Shown: positions 52,049 to 61,465 of the stretch, piece after piece
Layout: each line of letters begins with the position of its first letter
How positions within the stretch are numbered: position 1 is the stretch's first letter
Assembly: GCA_947498815.1 (NCBI GenBank)
Contig: CANMLU010000007.1
Span: 186,001-250,000 of the forward strand
Source: an uncultured Aquimarina sp.
Lineage (GTDB): Bacteria > Bacteroidota > Bacteroidia > Flavobacteriales > Flavobacteriaceae
Direction: 5' to 3'
Length of the DNA: 64,000 nucleotides
Position numbers and translations under genes: made by a program
Notes under the pieces: generated by a model
What the model saw: the letters and a program-made list of their open reading frames with translations, nothing else
Told to the model about the DNA's origin: nothing
Databases searched by the model: none

Positions 52049-52354
52049 ATGAAAACGGTTTTTGAATATCAAAGAGTAGGTTCTAATAACTATTTAAAGT
52101 CATTTGCTTTAGAGAAATTAGAAAAATTGGTAACGAAGTATCCCTTTATCATAAGAGCCGATGTGTTTTTTAAGCAAGAAGTTAAGAATATAGGAAAAGG
52201 GAAAATGTGTGGGATCAGACTTAGTCTTCCTGGCCCTAGAATTTATGCTTCTTCTGGCGAAATGAGTTTTGAAAATGCGATTAACAATACAATAGATGAT
52301 TTGAAAGATCAATTGGGTCGAAGAAAAGTGAAGTTATATAAAAGTATTAAGTAG
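52049..52354 (+). CDS. Short ribosome hibernation promoting factor (HPF/RaiA family)
   Basis: The 101-residue protein has the beta-alpha-beta-beta-beta-alpha pattern of HPF: an N-terminal strand, ALEKLEKLVTKYPFIIRADVFFK, a basic strand pair CGIRLSLPGPRIYASS and a final helix with AINNTIDDLKDQLGRRKVK. HPF binds the 30S decoding region and silences ribosomes in slow growth. It is a short form without the dimerisation domain. Placement at the end of a LysR-linked operon, not beside rpoN or a sigma-54 gene, is unusual. Confidence 0.8.
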   Translation: MKTVFEYQRVGSNNYLKSFALEKLEKLVTKYPFIIRADVFFKQEVKNIGKGKMCGIRLSLPGPRIYASSGEMSFENAINNTIDDLKDQLGRRKVKLYKSIK

Positions 52355-52415
52355 ATAACTGCAGATTTCTCCACTGCAGGTTACTTAATGTGATGCTTTC
52401 ATAGTTGATTGATTG

Positions 52416-52447
52416 AAAAGAGGTTGTCAAATAAGACAACCTCTTTT
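52416..52447 (+). terminator. Terminator after the hibernation factor gene
   Basis: A perfect 13-bp stem (AAAAGAGGTTGTC and its complement) with a 6-base loop runs into six T. It ends the plus-strand unit 50325-52354. Confidence 0.85.
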
Positions 52448-52560
52448 TTCGATGTATTAAGCAGGGATATAAGATCTTACAAAAACATTCCTCCAGAAAC
52501 CTCGATTCTTTGACCGATATAAATGAAAAGTAGTTGGCTCTAAACATGGGAGATTGCACA

Positions 52561-52586
52561 GTTTTATTATGCGCGCATAATAAAAC
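52561..52586 (+). promoter_or_regulatory. 26-bp perfect palindrome, probable operator
   Basis: The palindrome, with TTATGCGCGCATAA at its centre, lies immediately upstream of the -7 box at 52593-52600 and would cover the -33 region of the thioesterase promoter. MarR/OhrR-type repressors bind palindromes of this size and form. No such regulator is encoded nearby. Confidence 0.6.
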
Positions 52587-52592
52587 ATTTCG

Positions 52593-52600
52593 TATTTTTG
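52593..52600 (+). promoter_or_regulatory. -7 box of the thioesterase gene
   Basis: TATTTTTG matches the Bacteroidetes consensus TAnnTTTG exactly and is 23 bp before the ATG at 52623, giving a very short leader. Confidence 0.6.
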
Positions 52601-52622
52601 TAGTACAAAAAATATTGGAAAA

Positions 52623-53099
52623 ATGTATACGAAAGATTTTGAAATTAGATGGAATGATATTGATGCCAATCGTCACTTGGCGAATAAAGCATACATAGAA
52701 CTGGCAGCGCATACTCGAATGTCTTTTTTAACTGAACATGGTTTTGATAATAGTATCCTTGGGAAGTTTAATATTGGTCCGGTAGTATTTTATGAACATA
52801 TCTATTATTTTAAGGAAGTTTTTTTGGGAAGACCCATCAAAGTTTCTCTCGAACTTTCTGGTTTAAGCCAAGATGGTATGTTTTTTCAGTTTAGACATAA
52901 TTTTTATGATTATAAAGGGCGTAATTTTGCACATTGCGAGATGATGGGTGCATGGATAGATTTAAATACCCGAAAATTAATTCCGCTTCCAAGTGAAATT
53001 ATGAAAGATCTTGACAAGGTAGAGCGTCCTGAAGATTTCAAAGTGTTAACCAAAGAAGATACTAGAAGATTTGCAAAAGTTCCGGTTGACTTAAATTAG
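52623..53099 (+). CDS. Acyl-CoA thioesterase, hotdog fold
   Basis: The 158-residue protein has the 4HBT thioesterase start YTKDFEIRWNDIDANRHL, where the aspartate of the WNDID segment is the expected catalytic acid, and the helix AYIELAAHTRMSFLTEHG. It should hydrolyse acyl-CoA or acyl-ACP in the cytoplasm. The strong palindrome over its promoter suggests regulated expression. Its 3' end overlaps the convergent DMT gene by 9 bp. Confidence 0.9.
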   Translation: MYTKDFEIRWNDIDANRHLANKAYIELAAHTRMSFLTEHGFDNSILGKFNIGPVVFYEHIYYFKEVFLGRPIKVSLELSGLSQDGMFFQFRHNFYDYKGRNFAHCEMMGAWIDLNTRKLIPLPSEIMKDLDKVERPEDFKVLTKEDTRRFAKVPVDLN

Positions 53100-53984
53100 T
53101 TCTTTTGGCTTTTTGGTCACCAGATACACTCCAAGAAAAATCAATAGAGTCGCCGTAATTTTGGTAACATCCAAAGTGTCTTTGCCTAATCCAATGGCAA
53201 ATATGGACGCTAACATGGGTTGTAGATAAATGAAAACAGCTACCGTTGTAGGTTTGAGTTCTCGAATCGCAAAAATATTAAGGATATAGGTGCCAAAAGT
53301 GGCAAAAATAATGACATACCCTATTTTTAGATATCCATCCAAAGGAATTAAATCAGGTTGTACTTCTAGAAGTTGTGCAAGTCCAAACGGTAAAACAAAT
53401 AAAAATCCAATACCATACATCCATTTTATAAAGGTAAATGGGTGATATTTCTGAGTAATCTTTTTTACTACAATGATATAGCATGCATAGGAGGTAGCAT
53501 TTACAAAAATGAGAAAATTACCCAGGGTCGGATTAGTCGCAGTAGCAGAAGTTCCTGTACCGTAGAGGATGATTAAAAGCGTTCCCGAAAGCCCAATCAA
53601 CACCCCTATTATTTTTAGAATCCTTATTTTTTCTTTTAGAAAGATCACGGCAAGTATCAACACAATAATAGGAGTGGTGACCATTAAAACAGATGCGCTA
53701 ATTGGTGTGGTAAGATTTAAACCCTCAAAAAAAGCTAACATATTGATGCCAACACCAAATAAAGAAGCCAAGGCAATTTGAGCAAAATCTTTACGCTCTA
53801 TTTTTTCTTTAGGACCAAAAAAACTAATTGCCCAGAATAATAAAAAGGCACCAGCAACACGTAGTACAATAAACCCAAAAGGCTGTATATAATGAGGCAT
53901 AACATCTTTGGCAATCGTATAGTTTGCTCCATAAAATATGGCTACAAAACTAGCTGCCATGAGTGCTAATGCTCTTCTGCTCAT
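53091..53984 (-). CDS. DMT-superfamily (EamA) transporter
   Basis: The 297-residue protein has ten membrane segments forming two EamA repeats (first about 8-140, second about 152-290; the second ends KPTTVAVFIYLQPMLASIFAI, the typical signature in pieces). EamA proteins export amino acids or other metabolites. The gene follows the ArsC/Spx-like gene by 3 bp, so the two are coupled on the minus strand. Confidence 0.9.
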   Translation of the reverse strand: MSRRALALMAASFVAIFYGANYTIAKDVMPHYIQPFGFIVLRVAGAFLLFWAISFFGPKEKIERKDFAQIALASLFGVGINMLAFFEGLNLTTPISASVLMVTTPIIVLILAVIFLKEKIRILKIIGVLIGLSGTLLIILYGTGTSATATNPTLGNFLIFVNATSYACYIIVVKKITQKYHPFTFIKWMYGIGFLFVLPFGLAQLLEVQPDLIPLDGYLKIGYVIIFATFGTYILNIFAIRELKPTTVAVFIYLQPMLASIFAIGLGKDTLDVTKITATLLIFLGVYLVTKKPKELI

Positions 53985-53987
53985 AAA

Positions 53988-54335
53988 TTATATTACTGAT
54001 TTTGCTTCTTCAACGACTTTTTTGCTATTACCAACAAAAATTTGAGAATTAGCAATAATTACTGGTCGTTTTAAAAATGTATAGTGTTCTAGAATTAGAT
54101 TTTTATAATCTTCTTCGGATAAATTCTGATTTTTGAGATCACGTTCTTTATATAATCTCGCTCGTTTGCTAAATAAAACTTCATAACTTCCTGTCAATGC
54201 ATACATTTCTTCGATTTGTTGATTGGTAATATGTTCTGTTTTTATGTCTTGTAAAATAAACTCTGAAGAAGGATTAAGTTCTTTAATAATACGCTTGCAA
54301 GTATCGCAAGTCGAAAGGTGATATATTTTTTTCAT
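53988..54335 (-). CDS. ArsC/Spx-family thioredoxin-fold protein
   Basis: The 115-residue protein has a CxxC pair C10-D-T-C13 at the start of the thioredoxin-like fold and the family segment LFSKRARLYKERDL, ending with FLKRPVIIANSQIFVGNS, which includes the arginine-proline motif of ArsC relatives. It may be a glutaredoxin-dependent reductase or a regulator like Spx; arsenate reduction is not shown, and no arsenic genes lie nearby. Confidence 0.85.
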   Translation of the reverse strand: MKKIYHLSTCDTCKRIIKELNPSSEFILQDIKTEHITNQQIEEMYALTGSYEVLFSKRARLYKERDLKNQNLSEEDYKNLILEHYTFLKRPVIIANSQIFVGNSKKVVEEAKSVI

Positions 54336-54350
54336 TAATGATTGATTATG

Positions 54351-54468
54351 CCCTAAAAAACAAACATATCTGTCATTTCGAGCGGAGTCGAGAAAAAACC
54401 AATCTTTGGAGTATGTACATTTCGACTCCGCTCAATGTGACAGAAATACTGCATTTTACCTTTTAGGG
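54351..54468. repeat. Palindromic intergenic repeat (GAGCGGAGTCGA type)
   Basis: Arms at 54369-54393 and 54419-54444 carry CGAGCGGAGTCGAG and its near complement TCGACTCCGCTC, and an outer pair CCCTAAAA (54351-54358)/TTTTAGGG (54461-54468) extends the hairpin. The core is, to my knowledge, a frequent dispersed repeat in Bacteroidetes genomes. It lies between the divergent ArsC-like and DinB genes. Confidence 0.65.
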
Positions 54469-54561
54469 TTTATAGTTAAAAAGTTTAAATGTCAAAATCA
54501 TCACAAAGGAAATTCATTTCAGAATTAAAAGATATATTTTTGGCTAAAAATTAAGAACAAT

Positions 54562-55017
54562 ATGCAAGATCCTATAGCAATCACCCGAGTAAATCGAAAA
54601 ACATTAGAAAAGATGTTAGATCATTATTCTTTGGATGAACTCAACAAAGTGCCCGAAGGATTTAATAATAATCTGATCTGGAATATTGCCCACGTAGTGG
54701 TTACTCAACAGTTATTAGTGTACAAATTGAGTGGTTTGCCGATGATGATTGATGATGAAATGGTGAACACATACAAGAAAGGAACAAGAACAGAAGCTGC
54801 CGTAAGTCAATCAGAAGTAGATAAGGTTAGAGGGCTGTTGTTTTCTACTTTGGATCAGACAGAAAAAGATCTTGATGGGGGAGTTTTTAAAGAGTTTAAG
54901 GAATACCCTACAAGTACTGGATTTGTACTAAGATCAACACAAGATGCAATCAGCTTCAATAATTATCATGAAGGTTTGCATTTGGGATATATTATGGCGC
55001 TTAGGAAATCGTTATAA
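54562..55017 (+). CDS. DinB-family protein
   Basis: The 151-residue four-helix protein has candidate metal ligands in the DinB positions: a histidine in IWNIAHVVVTQQ near residue 40, and two in NNYHEGLHLGYIMALR near 137-141. The family includes thiol transferases such as BshA-related YfiT proteins; the exact role is unknown. It is followed after 62 bp by a serine hydrolase gene on the same strand. Confidence 0.88.
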   Translation: MQDPIAITRVNRKTLEKMLDHYSLDELNKVPEGFNNNLIWNIAHVVVTQQLLVYKLSGLPMMIDDEMVNTYKKGTRTEAAVSQSEVDKVRGLLFSTLDQTEKDLDGGVFKEFKEYPTSTGFVLRSTQDAISFNNYHEGLHLGYIMALRKSL

Positions 55018-55079
55018 AACAGTATTGCCATTACATGGCAGGTACAACATTTTTATACTATACATTTCAAAATTAAAAC

Positions 55080-56567
55080 ATGAGATTATTACTTGTATTT
55101 GGGTTCATAATTATTTCGGTTTCTAGCTGCGCTAAGAAAAAAGAAGAACCTCAGTTTGATCGGGCAAAACAATTTACTAAAGAACTGGCTCAGCTAAAAG
55201 ATTATTTTCAAATACCAGGGCTTGCGGTTTCAATCGAAAAAGATGATGAAATTATTTACAAGAACTATTCGGGATATGCTGATTTAAAATTACAAACTGA
55301 ATTAGATAGTACTCATATATTTCCTATCGCTTCTTTAACAAAAGTTTTTTCTGGTGTTTTGATAATGAAATTGGTAGAGCAAGGCAAAGTTTCATTAGAT
55401 GAACCTATAAAAACATACGTCCCCCAAATGAATCCATCTGATTCAATTTTGGTAAAACATATTCTATCTCATACTTCTCAAGGAGATATAGGGAAGAAAT
55501 TTTATTATAGTTCAAGATTTGGAATTCTAACTAATGTAATAGAAAAGGCTTCGGGGCTATCTTTTAAGGAATATATGGATTCAGAAATTTTTCAACCTTT
55601 AGGGTTGAAAAATACTCATTTGTTAAAAGATTCGCTTCAAGTTGTTCAAAATAATCTAAACATAGCAAAACCATATCGTATCGAAAATGGAGTTGAACCC
55701 GGTTTTATAGATTATGGGTTTTCTTCATCTGCAGGTATTGTTTCGGACCTGAATGACTTAAGCACTTTTAATCAGGCTTTGGATCGCAATACATTAATAA
55801 CAGAAAAATCAAAAAACCTAATTTTTACGGGTGTGGACAAGAGCCTGCCATATGGTTTTGGGATTTTTAGTCAAGAATTTCAAGGTTTAGAATTGGTATG
55901 GGCGTATGGTCAATATGACTGTTATTCGAGTTTGTTACTTAAAGTACCTTCAAAAAAATTAACGCTTACAATGCTTGCGAACAATAATTTACTAAGTGAT
56001 CCCGCAAGACTTATTTATGGAGATGCTACATCTTCTCTTTTTGTGCTTAGTTTTTTAAAGAATTATGTGTATTCATTGGATGATATGAATTTATTAGAAA
56101 CAAAAGAGTCTATAAAAAATAAAGAACAATATGTAAATCAAGATTTTTATAGAGAGAAACTTTTGGCACAAGCACTAGCAGAATCATTTATGGCAAGATT
56201 TGATGTAAAAAAGATGAAAACCAGTGTGGAATTATTGAATACGGTTTTTTCAGAATTCCCGAATTATCTTGAATATACAGACTTGACCGTGTTGCACAAT
56301 CTTACTTTTCTTAAGGACATTGCATTTCATATGAAATTGGGAGAATTCAATGAATTTGATGAAAAAATTGAAGCAATTAGCACCAAATTATTGAAGGAAG
56401 ATCCACAAAACCCATATCTAAATGTGTACATGGGGATTTATCATGATAGAAAAGGGGATAACGACAAGGCAAAGTATTACTTTGAACGTATTGTTAAATC
56501 GAATAACTTTTCAAAAAATTGGTATACAGCAGAAGCAGAAAATTGGATTAAAGGACAAGAAAACTAA
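55080..56567 (+). CDS. Serine hydrolase lipoprotein with TPR tail
   Basis: The 495-residue protein has a lipoprotein signal ending SVSSC (cysteine 17) and a class C beta-lactamase-like domain with the catalytic SxxK at S85-L-T-K88 and YYSSRFGIL as the second motif. After about residue 350 the chain becomes helical, with a TPR-like end (NVYMGIYHDRKGDNDKAKYY). It is a paralogue in fold of the gene at 11999-13159, but the two differ in anchoring and C-terminus. The substrate is unknown. Confidence 0.87.
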   Translation: MRLLLVFGFIIISVSSCAKKKEEPQFDRAKQFTKELAQLKDYFQIPGLAVSIEKDDEIIYKNYSGYADLKLQTELDSTHIFPIASLTKVFSGVLIMKLVEQGKVSLDEPIKTYVPQMNPSDSILVKHILSHTSQGDIGKKFYYSSRFGILTNVIEKASGLSFKEYMDSEIFQPLGLKNTHLLKDSLQVVQNNLNIAKPYRIENGVEPGFIDYGFSSSAGIVSDLNDLSTFNQALDRNTLITEKSKNLIFTGVDKSLPYGFGIFSQEFQGLELVWAYGQYDCYSSLLLKVPSKKLTLTMLANNNLLSDPARLIYGDATSSLFVLSFLKNYVYSLDDMNLLETKESIKNKEQYVNQDFYREKLLAQALAESFMARFDVKKMKTSVELLNTVFSEFPNYLEYTDLTVLHNLTFLKDIAFHMKLGEFNEFDEKIEAISTKLLKEDPQNPYLNVYMGIYHDRKGDNDKAKYYFERIVKSNNFSKNWYTAEAENWIKGQEN

Positions 56568-56574
56568 ATCGTTT

Positions 56575-57354
56575 TTATCTAATTTCAAGAGCACAAAAAG
56601 AAGCCACTTCTTCTTTCGGAAATTTTAGTTCGATTGCGCCCTCGGCATAGGAGCTAATTTCATATGGATTGTAATATAGAATCATTTCGCTCTCTGTGAA
56701 TCCAATATTTTCGGGTAACACAAATTTGTCATTTTCAAAAAAGAAGCCGGTGCTATTTATAGATTCATTTTCTGGGATATTTTTTTCTTTTCTAAATGCT
56801 TTTTCGGCATAACGTTCAAACTCCGAATGCTTTTTAAATAACTCTTTGTTCGAAAGTCGTTTTCCAGTTTTTGCATCAACATTAATAAAAGAAACCCCAC
56901 CATATCCGTGGGCACCCCCAGTAAAAATATAAGAGTCAATAAGTATCGAGATGATAGTCGCGCACTGAAAACTAAGCTCACTATCAATATTGGCTTCATA
57001 AGGAATGGTTTCTTCCGGAAATTTTTCACTCATCTCTTGATAAGAACTGTTGAATTGTCGAACAGCATTTTGTAAACTTTCTTCAGATTCGCTTTCACCG
57101 ATATTCAAAATAGCACACACGACGCTTTCGATTTCTTTATTGATGTCTCTGGACACTTCATTGTCTTCAATTATCTTTAATAAATTAATATCTAAAGAAG
57201 CACAGTCGATATTTGTGCAATCCAACAAAGCATCTACCGTCAAATTTTGTTTCTCAAAAGTGAAAGACTCTTTGGTATTGCAACTAGATATCCCCAGAAA
57301 AATTCCGAAGAAAAAAATGAACTTAAAAAAGCTGTTAGGTTTTGTGTTAATCAT
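56575..57354 (-). CDS. DUF4163/DUF3298 (RsiV/PdaC-like) lipoprotein
   Basis: The 259-residue protein has a lipoprotein signal (GISSC, cysteine 25), an N-terminal DUF4163-like part and a C-terminal DUF3298 domain with the typical TGGAHGYGGVSFINVDAKTGK and FVLPENIGFTESEMILYYNPYE-type stretch (the latter cited in part). RsiV-like proteins sense lysozyme; PdaC-like ones deacetylate peptidoglycan, but no deacetylase domain is present here. It is convergent with the serine hydrolase gene. Confidence 0.85.
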   Translation of the reverse strand: MINTKPNSFFKFIFFFGIFLGISSCNTKESFTFEKQNLTVDALLDCTNIDCASLDINLLKIIEDNEVSRDINKEIESVVCAILNIGESESEESLQNAVRQFNSSYQEMSEKFPEETIPYEANIDSELSFQCATIISILIDSYIFTGGAHGYGGVSFINVDAKTGKRLSNKELFKKHSEFERYAEKAFRKEKNIPENESINSTGFFFENDKFVLPENIGFTESEMILYYNPYEISSYAEGAIELKFPKEEVASFCALEIR

Positions 57355-57400
57355 CTACTAAAAGGTATTCAATGTAATATGATTAGAACGAATTAAATCA

Positions 57401-57408
57401 TACATTTG
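57401..57408 (+). promoter_or_regulatory. -7 box of the cystathionine gamma-synthase gene
   Basis: TACATTTG is an exact TAnnTTTG box 62 bp before the chosen ATG. An inverted repeat GACAAG/CTTGTC (57432-57453) in the leader could bind a regulator. Confidence 0.5.
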
Positions 57409-57469
57409 TTTAATTTTTTAACATAAAAAAAGACAAGTTAATTTATTCTTGTCAAAAATAGAATGCAGA

Positions 57470-58609
57470 ATGAAATTTAATACCAAAACAATACACGGAG
57501 GCCAGCAACATGATCCTGCTTATGGAGCTGTAATGCCTCCAATATATCAAACATCAACGTATGCCCAAACTACTCCGGGAGGGCATAAAGGATTTGAATA
57601 TAGTAGAACCCATAACCCAACCAGAAAAGCATTAGAAGATTCTTTTGCAAGTATCGAAAACGGGAAATTCGGACTAGCTTTTGGATCTGGATTGGCAGCA
57701 ATTGATGCCGTGATTAAATTATTAAAACCTGGGGATGAGGTAATATCTACTAATGATTTATATGGCGGAACCTATCGTTTGTTTACCAAAATTTTTGAAG
57801 ATTTTGGAATCAAGTTTCACTTTATTGGGATGGAAAATGCAGATAAAGTTGCCAGCTATGTAAATGACAACACAAAATTGATCTGGGTCGAAACGCCTAC
57901 CAATCCTATGATGAATATTATTGATATCAAGGCAATCGCACAGGTATCAAAAAAACATAATCTATTACTAGCAGTAGACAATACCTTTGCAACTCCTTAT
58001 TTACAACGTCCTTTAGATTTGGGAGCAGATATTGTAATGCATAGTGCTACAAAGTATATAGGCGGACACAGTGACCTGGTAATGGGAGCTTTGATTGTGA
58101 AGGATAAAGACATCGCAGAACGCCTATATTTTATTCAGAATGCAAGTGGAGCAGTATGTGGGCCACAAGATAGTTTCTTGGCATTGAGAGGAATAAAAAC
58201 TTTGCACATTCGTATGCAAAGACATTGCGAGAATGGAGAAGCCATAGCGAAGTATCTAAAAAATCACCCTAAGATTGAGAAAGTATATTGGCCAGGTTTT
58301 GAAGATCATCCTAATCATGATGTTGCCAAAGAGCAGATGGATGGATTTGGAGGAATGATTTCTTTTGTGACCAAAGGAAGTGACTATGATAAAGCCATAA
58401 AAATTGTCGAAAACTTGAAAATTTTCACTTTGGCAGAGTCTCTTGGCGGCGTTGAAAGTCTTGCAGGACATCCGGCAAGTATGACGCATGCTTCGATTCC
58501 GAAGGAAGAGCGTGAAAAAACAGGAGTGGTAGATTCATTGATTCGATTAAGTGTCGGTATTGAAGATGTAGAAGATCTAATTGCCGATCTTGAACAAGCA
58601 ATAGGATAA
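57470..58609 (+). CDS. Cystathionine gamma-synthase/lyase family enzyme
   Basis: The 379-residue PLP enzyme has the family start KFNTKTIHGG, the substrate loop QTSTYAQ, the PLP aspartate region VDNTFATPYLQRPL and the cofactor lysine K195 in HSATKYIGGHSD. It acts in transsulfuration or methionine synthesis; sequence alone does not separate synthase (metB) from lyase. I use the ATG at 57470. An upstream TTG in frame at 57449 adds seven residues lying in the leader inverted repeat, which is less likely. Confidence 0.92.
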   Translation: MKFNTKTIHGGQQHDPAYGAVMPPIYQTSTYAQTTPGGHKGFEYSRTHNPTRKALEDSFASIENGKFGLAFGSGLAAIDAVIKLLKPGDEVISTNDLYGGTYRLFTKIFEDFGIKFHFIGMENADKVASYVNDNTKLIWVETPTNPMMNIIDIKAIAQVSKKHNLLLAVDNTFATPYLQRPLDLGADIVMHSATKYIGGHSDLVMGALIVKDKDIAERLYFIQNASGAVCGPQDSFLALRGIKTLHIRMQRHCENGEAIAKYLKNHPKIEKVYWPGFEDHPNHDVAKEQMDGFGGMISFVTKGSDYDKAIKIVENLKIFTLAESLGGVESLAGHPASMTHASIPKEEREKTGVVDSLIRLSVGIEDVEDLIADLEQAIG

Positions 58610-58656
58610 ATTGTTATTAAATTCAAAAAAATAATATTCTTTTTTTAGGAATATCA

Positions 58657-58664
58657 TATATTTG
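58657..58664 (+). promoter_or_regulatory. -7 box of gdhA
   Basis: TATATTTG matches TAnnTTTG exactly, 48 bp before the gdhA start. A short stem ATATTC/GAATAT (about 58634-58654) just upstream may terminate the preceding gene. Confidence 0.6.
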
Positions 58665-58709
58665 ACGCAATAATTCAACCTTTAAGTAAGAATCCATTAA
58701 TTTAATTAA

Positions 58710-60056
<1,347 letters not shown>

Positions 60057-60079
60057 ATAAACTACCATATTTGACATAT

Positions 60080-60115
60080 AAAAGCTGTTAGAAAATATAT
60101 TTTCTAACAGCTTTT
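60080..60115 (+). terminator. Terminator of gdhA
   Basis: A perfect 36-bp palindrome containing AAGCTGTTAGAAAATA ends in a run of T, 24 bp after the gdhA stop. Confidence 0.85.
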
Positions 60116-60120
60116 TTAAT

Positions 60121-60128
60121 TACATTTG
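60121..60128 (+). promoter_or_regulatory. -7 box of the TPR gene
   Basis: TACATTTG matches the consensus exactly and lies 5 bp beyond the gdhA terminator, 43 bp before the ATG of the TPR gene. Confidence 0.55.
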
Positions 60129-60170
60129 ATAGACTTCATTTTCAATAGTTTAATGCTAAAATAAACACAT

Positions 60171-60665
60171 ATGGATCACCTTACAAAACTCGAAGAAATG
60201 CTTCATAGAGCAAATGATGATATTAAAAATGGCTTTTATGATGAAGCAACCAATAAACTTGAAAAAATCATTGATACGGATCCAGATTTTGGAAAAGCAT
60301 ATAATCATTTGGGATATCTATACGAGGTAAAATTTAAAGAGTACGAAAAAGGAGAAACACTGTATAAATTATGTCTGGAAAAAAGCCCGATGTATCCCAG
60401 TGTATATTATAATTATGCTATTTTACTCTCTACTCTTAATAAATGGGACGAATTAAAAGAACTCTTGGATAGTGCAATGAACATTCCTGGGATAACAAAA
60501 TCCACCATTTATAATGAATATGCCATTATGTATGAACAACAAGGAAAGTTGGATGAAGCCATAGATTATTATAAAAAATGCGCTTTAAATACATTAGATA
60601 AGAATACTCTTACTAGAGCAAAAGATTCGCTCGATCGATGTAAGATGAAAAAAGAGTTATTATAG
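60171..60665 (+). CDS. TPR protein
   Basis: The 164-residue cytoplasmic protein consists of about four tetratricopeptide repeats (GFYDEATNKLEKIIDTDP, KAYNHLGYLYEVKFKEYEKG, VYYNYAILLSTLNKWDELK, IYNEYAIMYEQQGKLDEAI). It is a protein-binding scaffold with no catalytic part. It starts from its own promoter, and recO follows 76 bp later. Confidence 0.88.
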   Translation: MDHLTKLEEMLHRANDDIKNGFYDEATNKLEKIIDTDPDFGKAYNHLGYLYEVKFKEYEKGETLYKLCLEKSPMYPSVYYNYAILLSTLNKWDELKELLDSAMNIPGITKSTIYNEYAIMYEQQGKLDEAIDYYKKCALNTLDKNTLTRAKDSLDRCKMKKELL

Positions 60666-60741
60666 TGATTGGTTTATTTGGTACGATCATCATTTAATAA
60701 CGATAAACTAAAAGACCAATTTTGATTATTTTCGATTACCA

Positions 60742-61461
60742 ATGATAATTAACTCACCAGCAATAGTATTACATTCTTTACGATATGGTGAAGCTGATTT
60801 AATTGTGTCGCTTTTTACAAAAACTGATGGTCTTCATACATACATACAGAGAGGAGTTTTAAAATCAAAAAAGGGGAAAATTCGTTCTTCATTATTTCAG
60901 CCCCTAATGCTGCTCGAAATTGAGGCATCACATCAAAATAAAGGGAGATTAGACAGGATTAAAGAGGCTAGAGTACTTACACATTTTGCAACATTGCACA
61001 CCGATTTTGTAAAAAGCGCATTGGTGTTTTTTATTTCTGATATTTTGAAAAACGCTATCCACGAAGAAGAAGCGAATAGTGATTTATTTGAATATCTCGA
61101 AACTACAATACTTTGGCTTGATACGCATACTAATGTTGGTAATTTCCATATTACGTTTTTGATAAAACTCACGCAATATCTGGGATTTTATCCAGATGTC
61201 TCTAAGGCAGATTTAGAGTTTTTTAATATGCAAGAAGGCGTTTTTCAAGAGACAAGTACCAATCCATATTGTGTAAACGGAGCGCAAATATCAAAATTCA
61301 AAGAATTTTTGGGCACAACATTTGAGGCAAGTATGAATATTAGGTTATCCAAGAACACACGAAGTGAGATTCTTACTATGCTATTAGTATATTTTGAACT
61401 ACATTTGCACGGTTTTAAGAAACCCAAATCACTTTCTGTTTTAAACGAAATTTTTAATTGA
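60742..61461 (+). CDS. recO: DNA repair protein RecO
   Basis: The 239-residue protein has the N-terminal OB-fold (NSPAIVLHSLRYGEADLIVSLFTK) and the helical C-terminal region of RecO. RecO loads RecA onto SSB-covered DNA with RecR. As in many Bacteroidetes relatives, the zinc-finger cysteines are not evident. The gene is followed after 4 bp by the TonB-dependent receptor gene, so the two are co-transcribed despite different roles. Confidence 0.93.
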   Translation: MIINSPAIVLHSLRYGEADLIVSLFTKTDGLHTYIQRGVLKSKKGKIRSSLFQPLMLLEIEASHQNKGRLDRIKEARVLTHFATLHTDFVKSALVFFISDILKNAIHEEEANSDLFEYLETTILWLDTHTNVGNFHITFLIKLTQYLGFYPDVSKADLEFFNMQEGVFQETSTNPYCVNGAQISKFKEFLGTTFEASMNIRLSKNTRSEILTMLLVYFELHLHGFKKPKSLSVLNEIFN

Positions 61462-61465
61462 AGTA

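Noticed and set aside
57449-57470. TTG start for the cystathionine gamma-synthase gene
   Set aside because: The extra residues fall in a leader inverted repeat, and the ATG at 57470 gives the usual family start.
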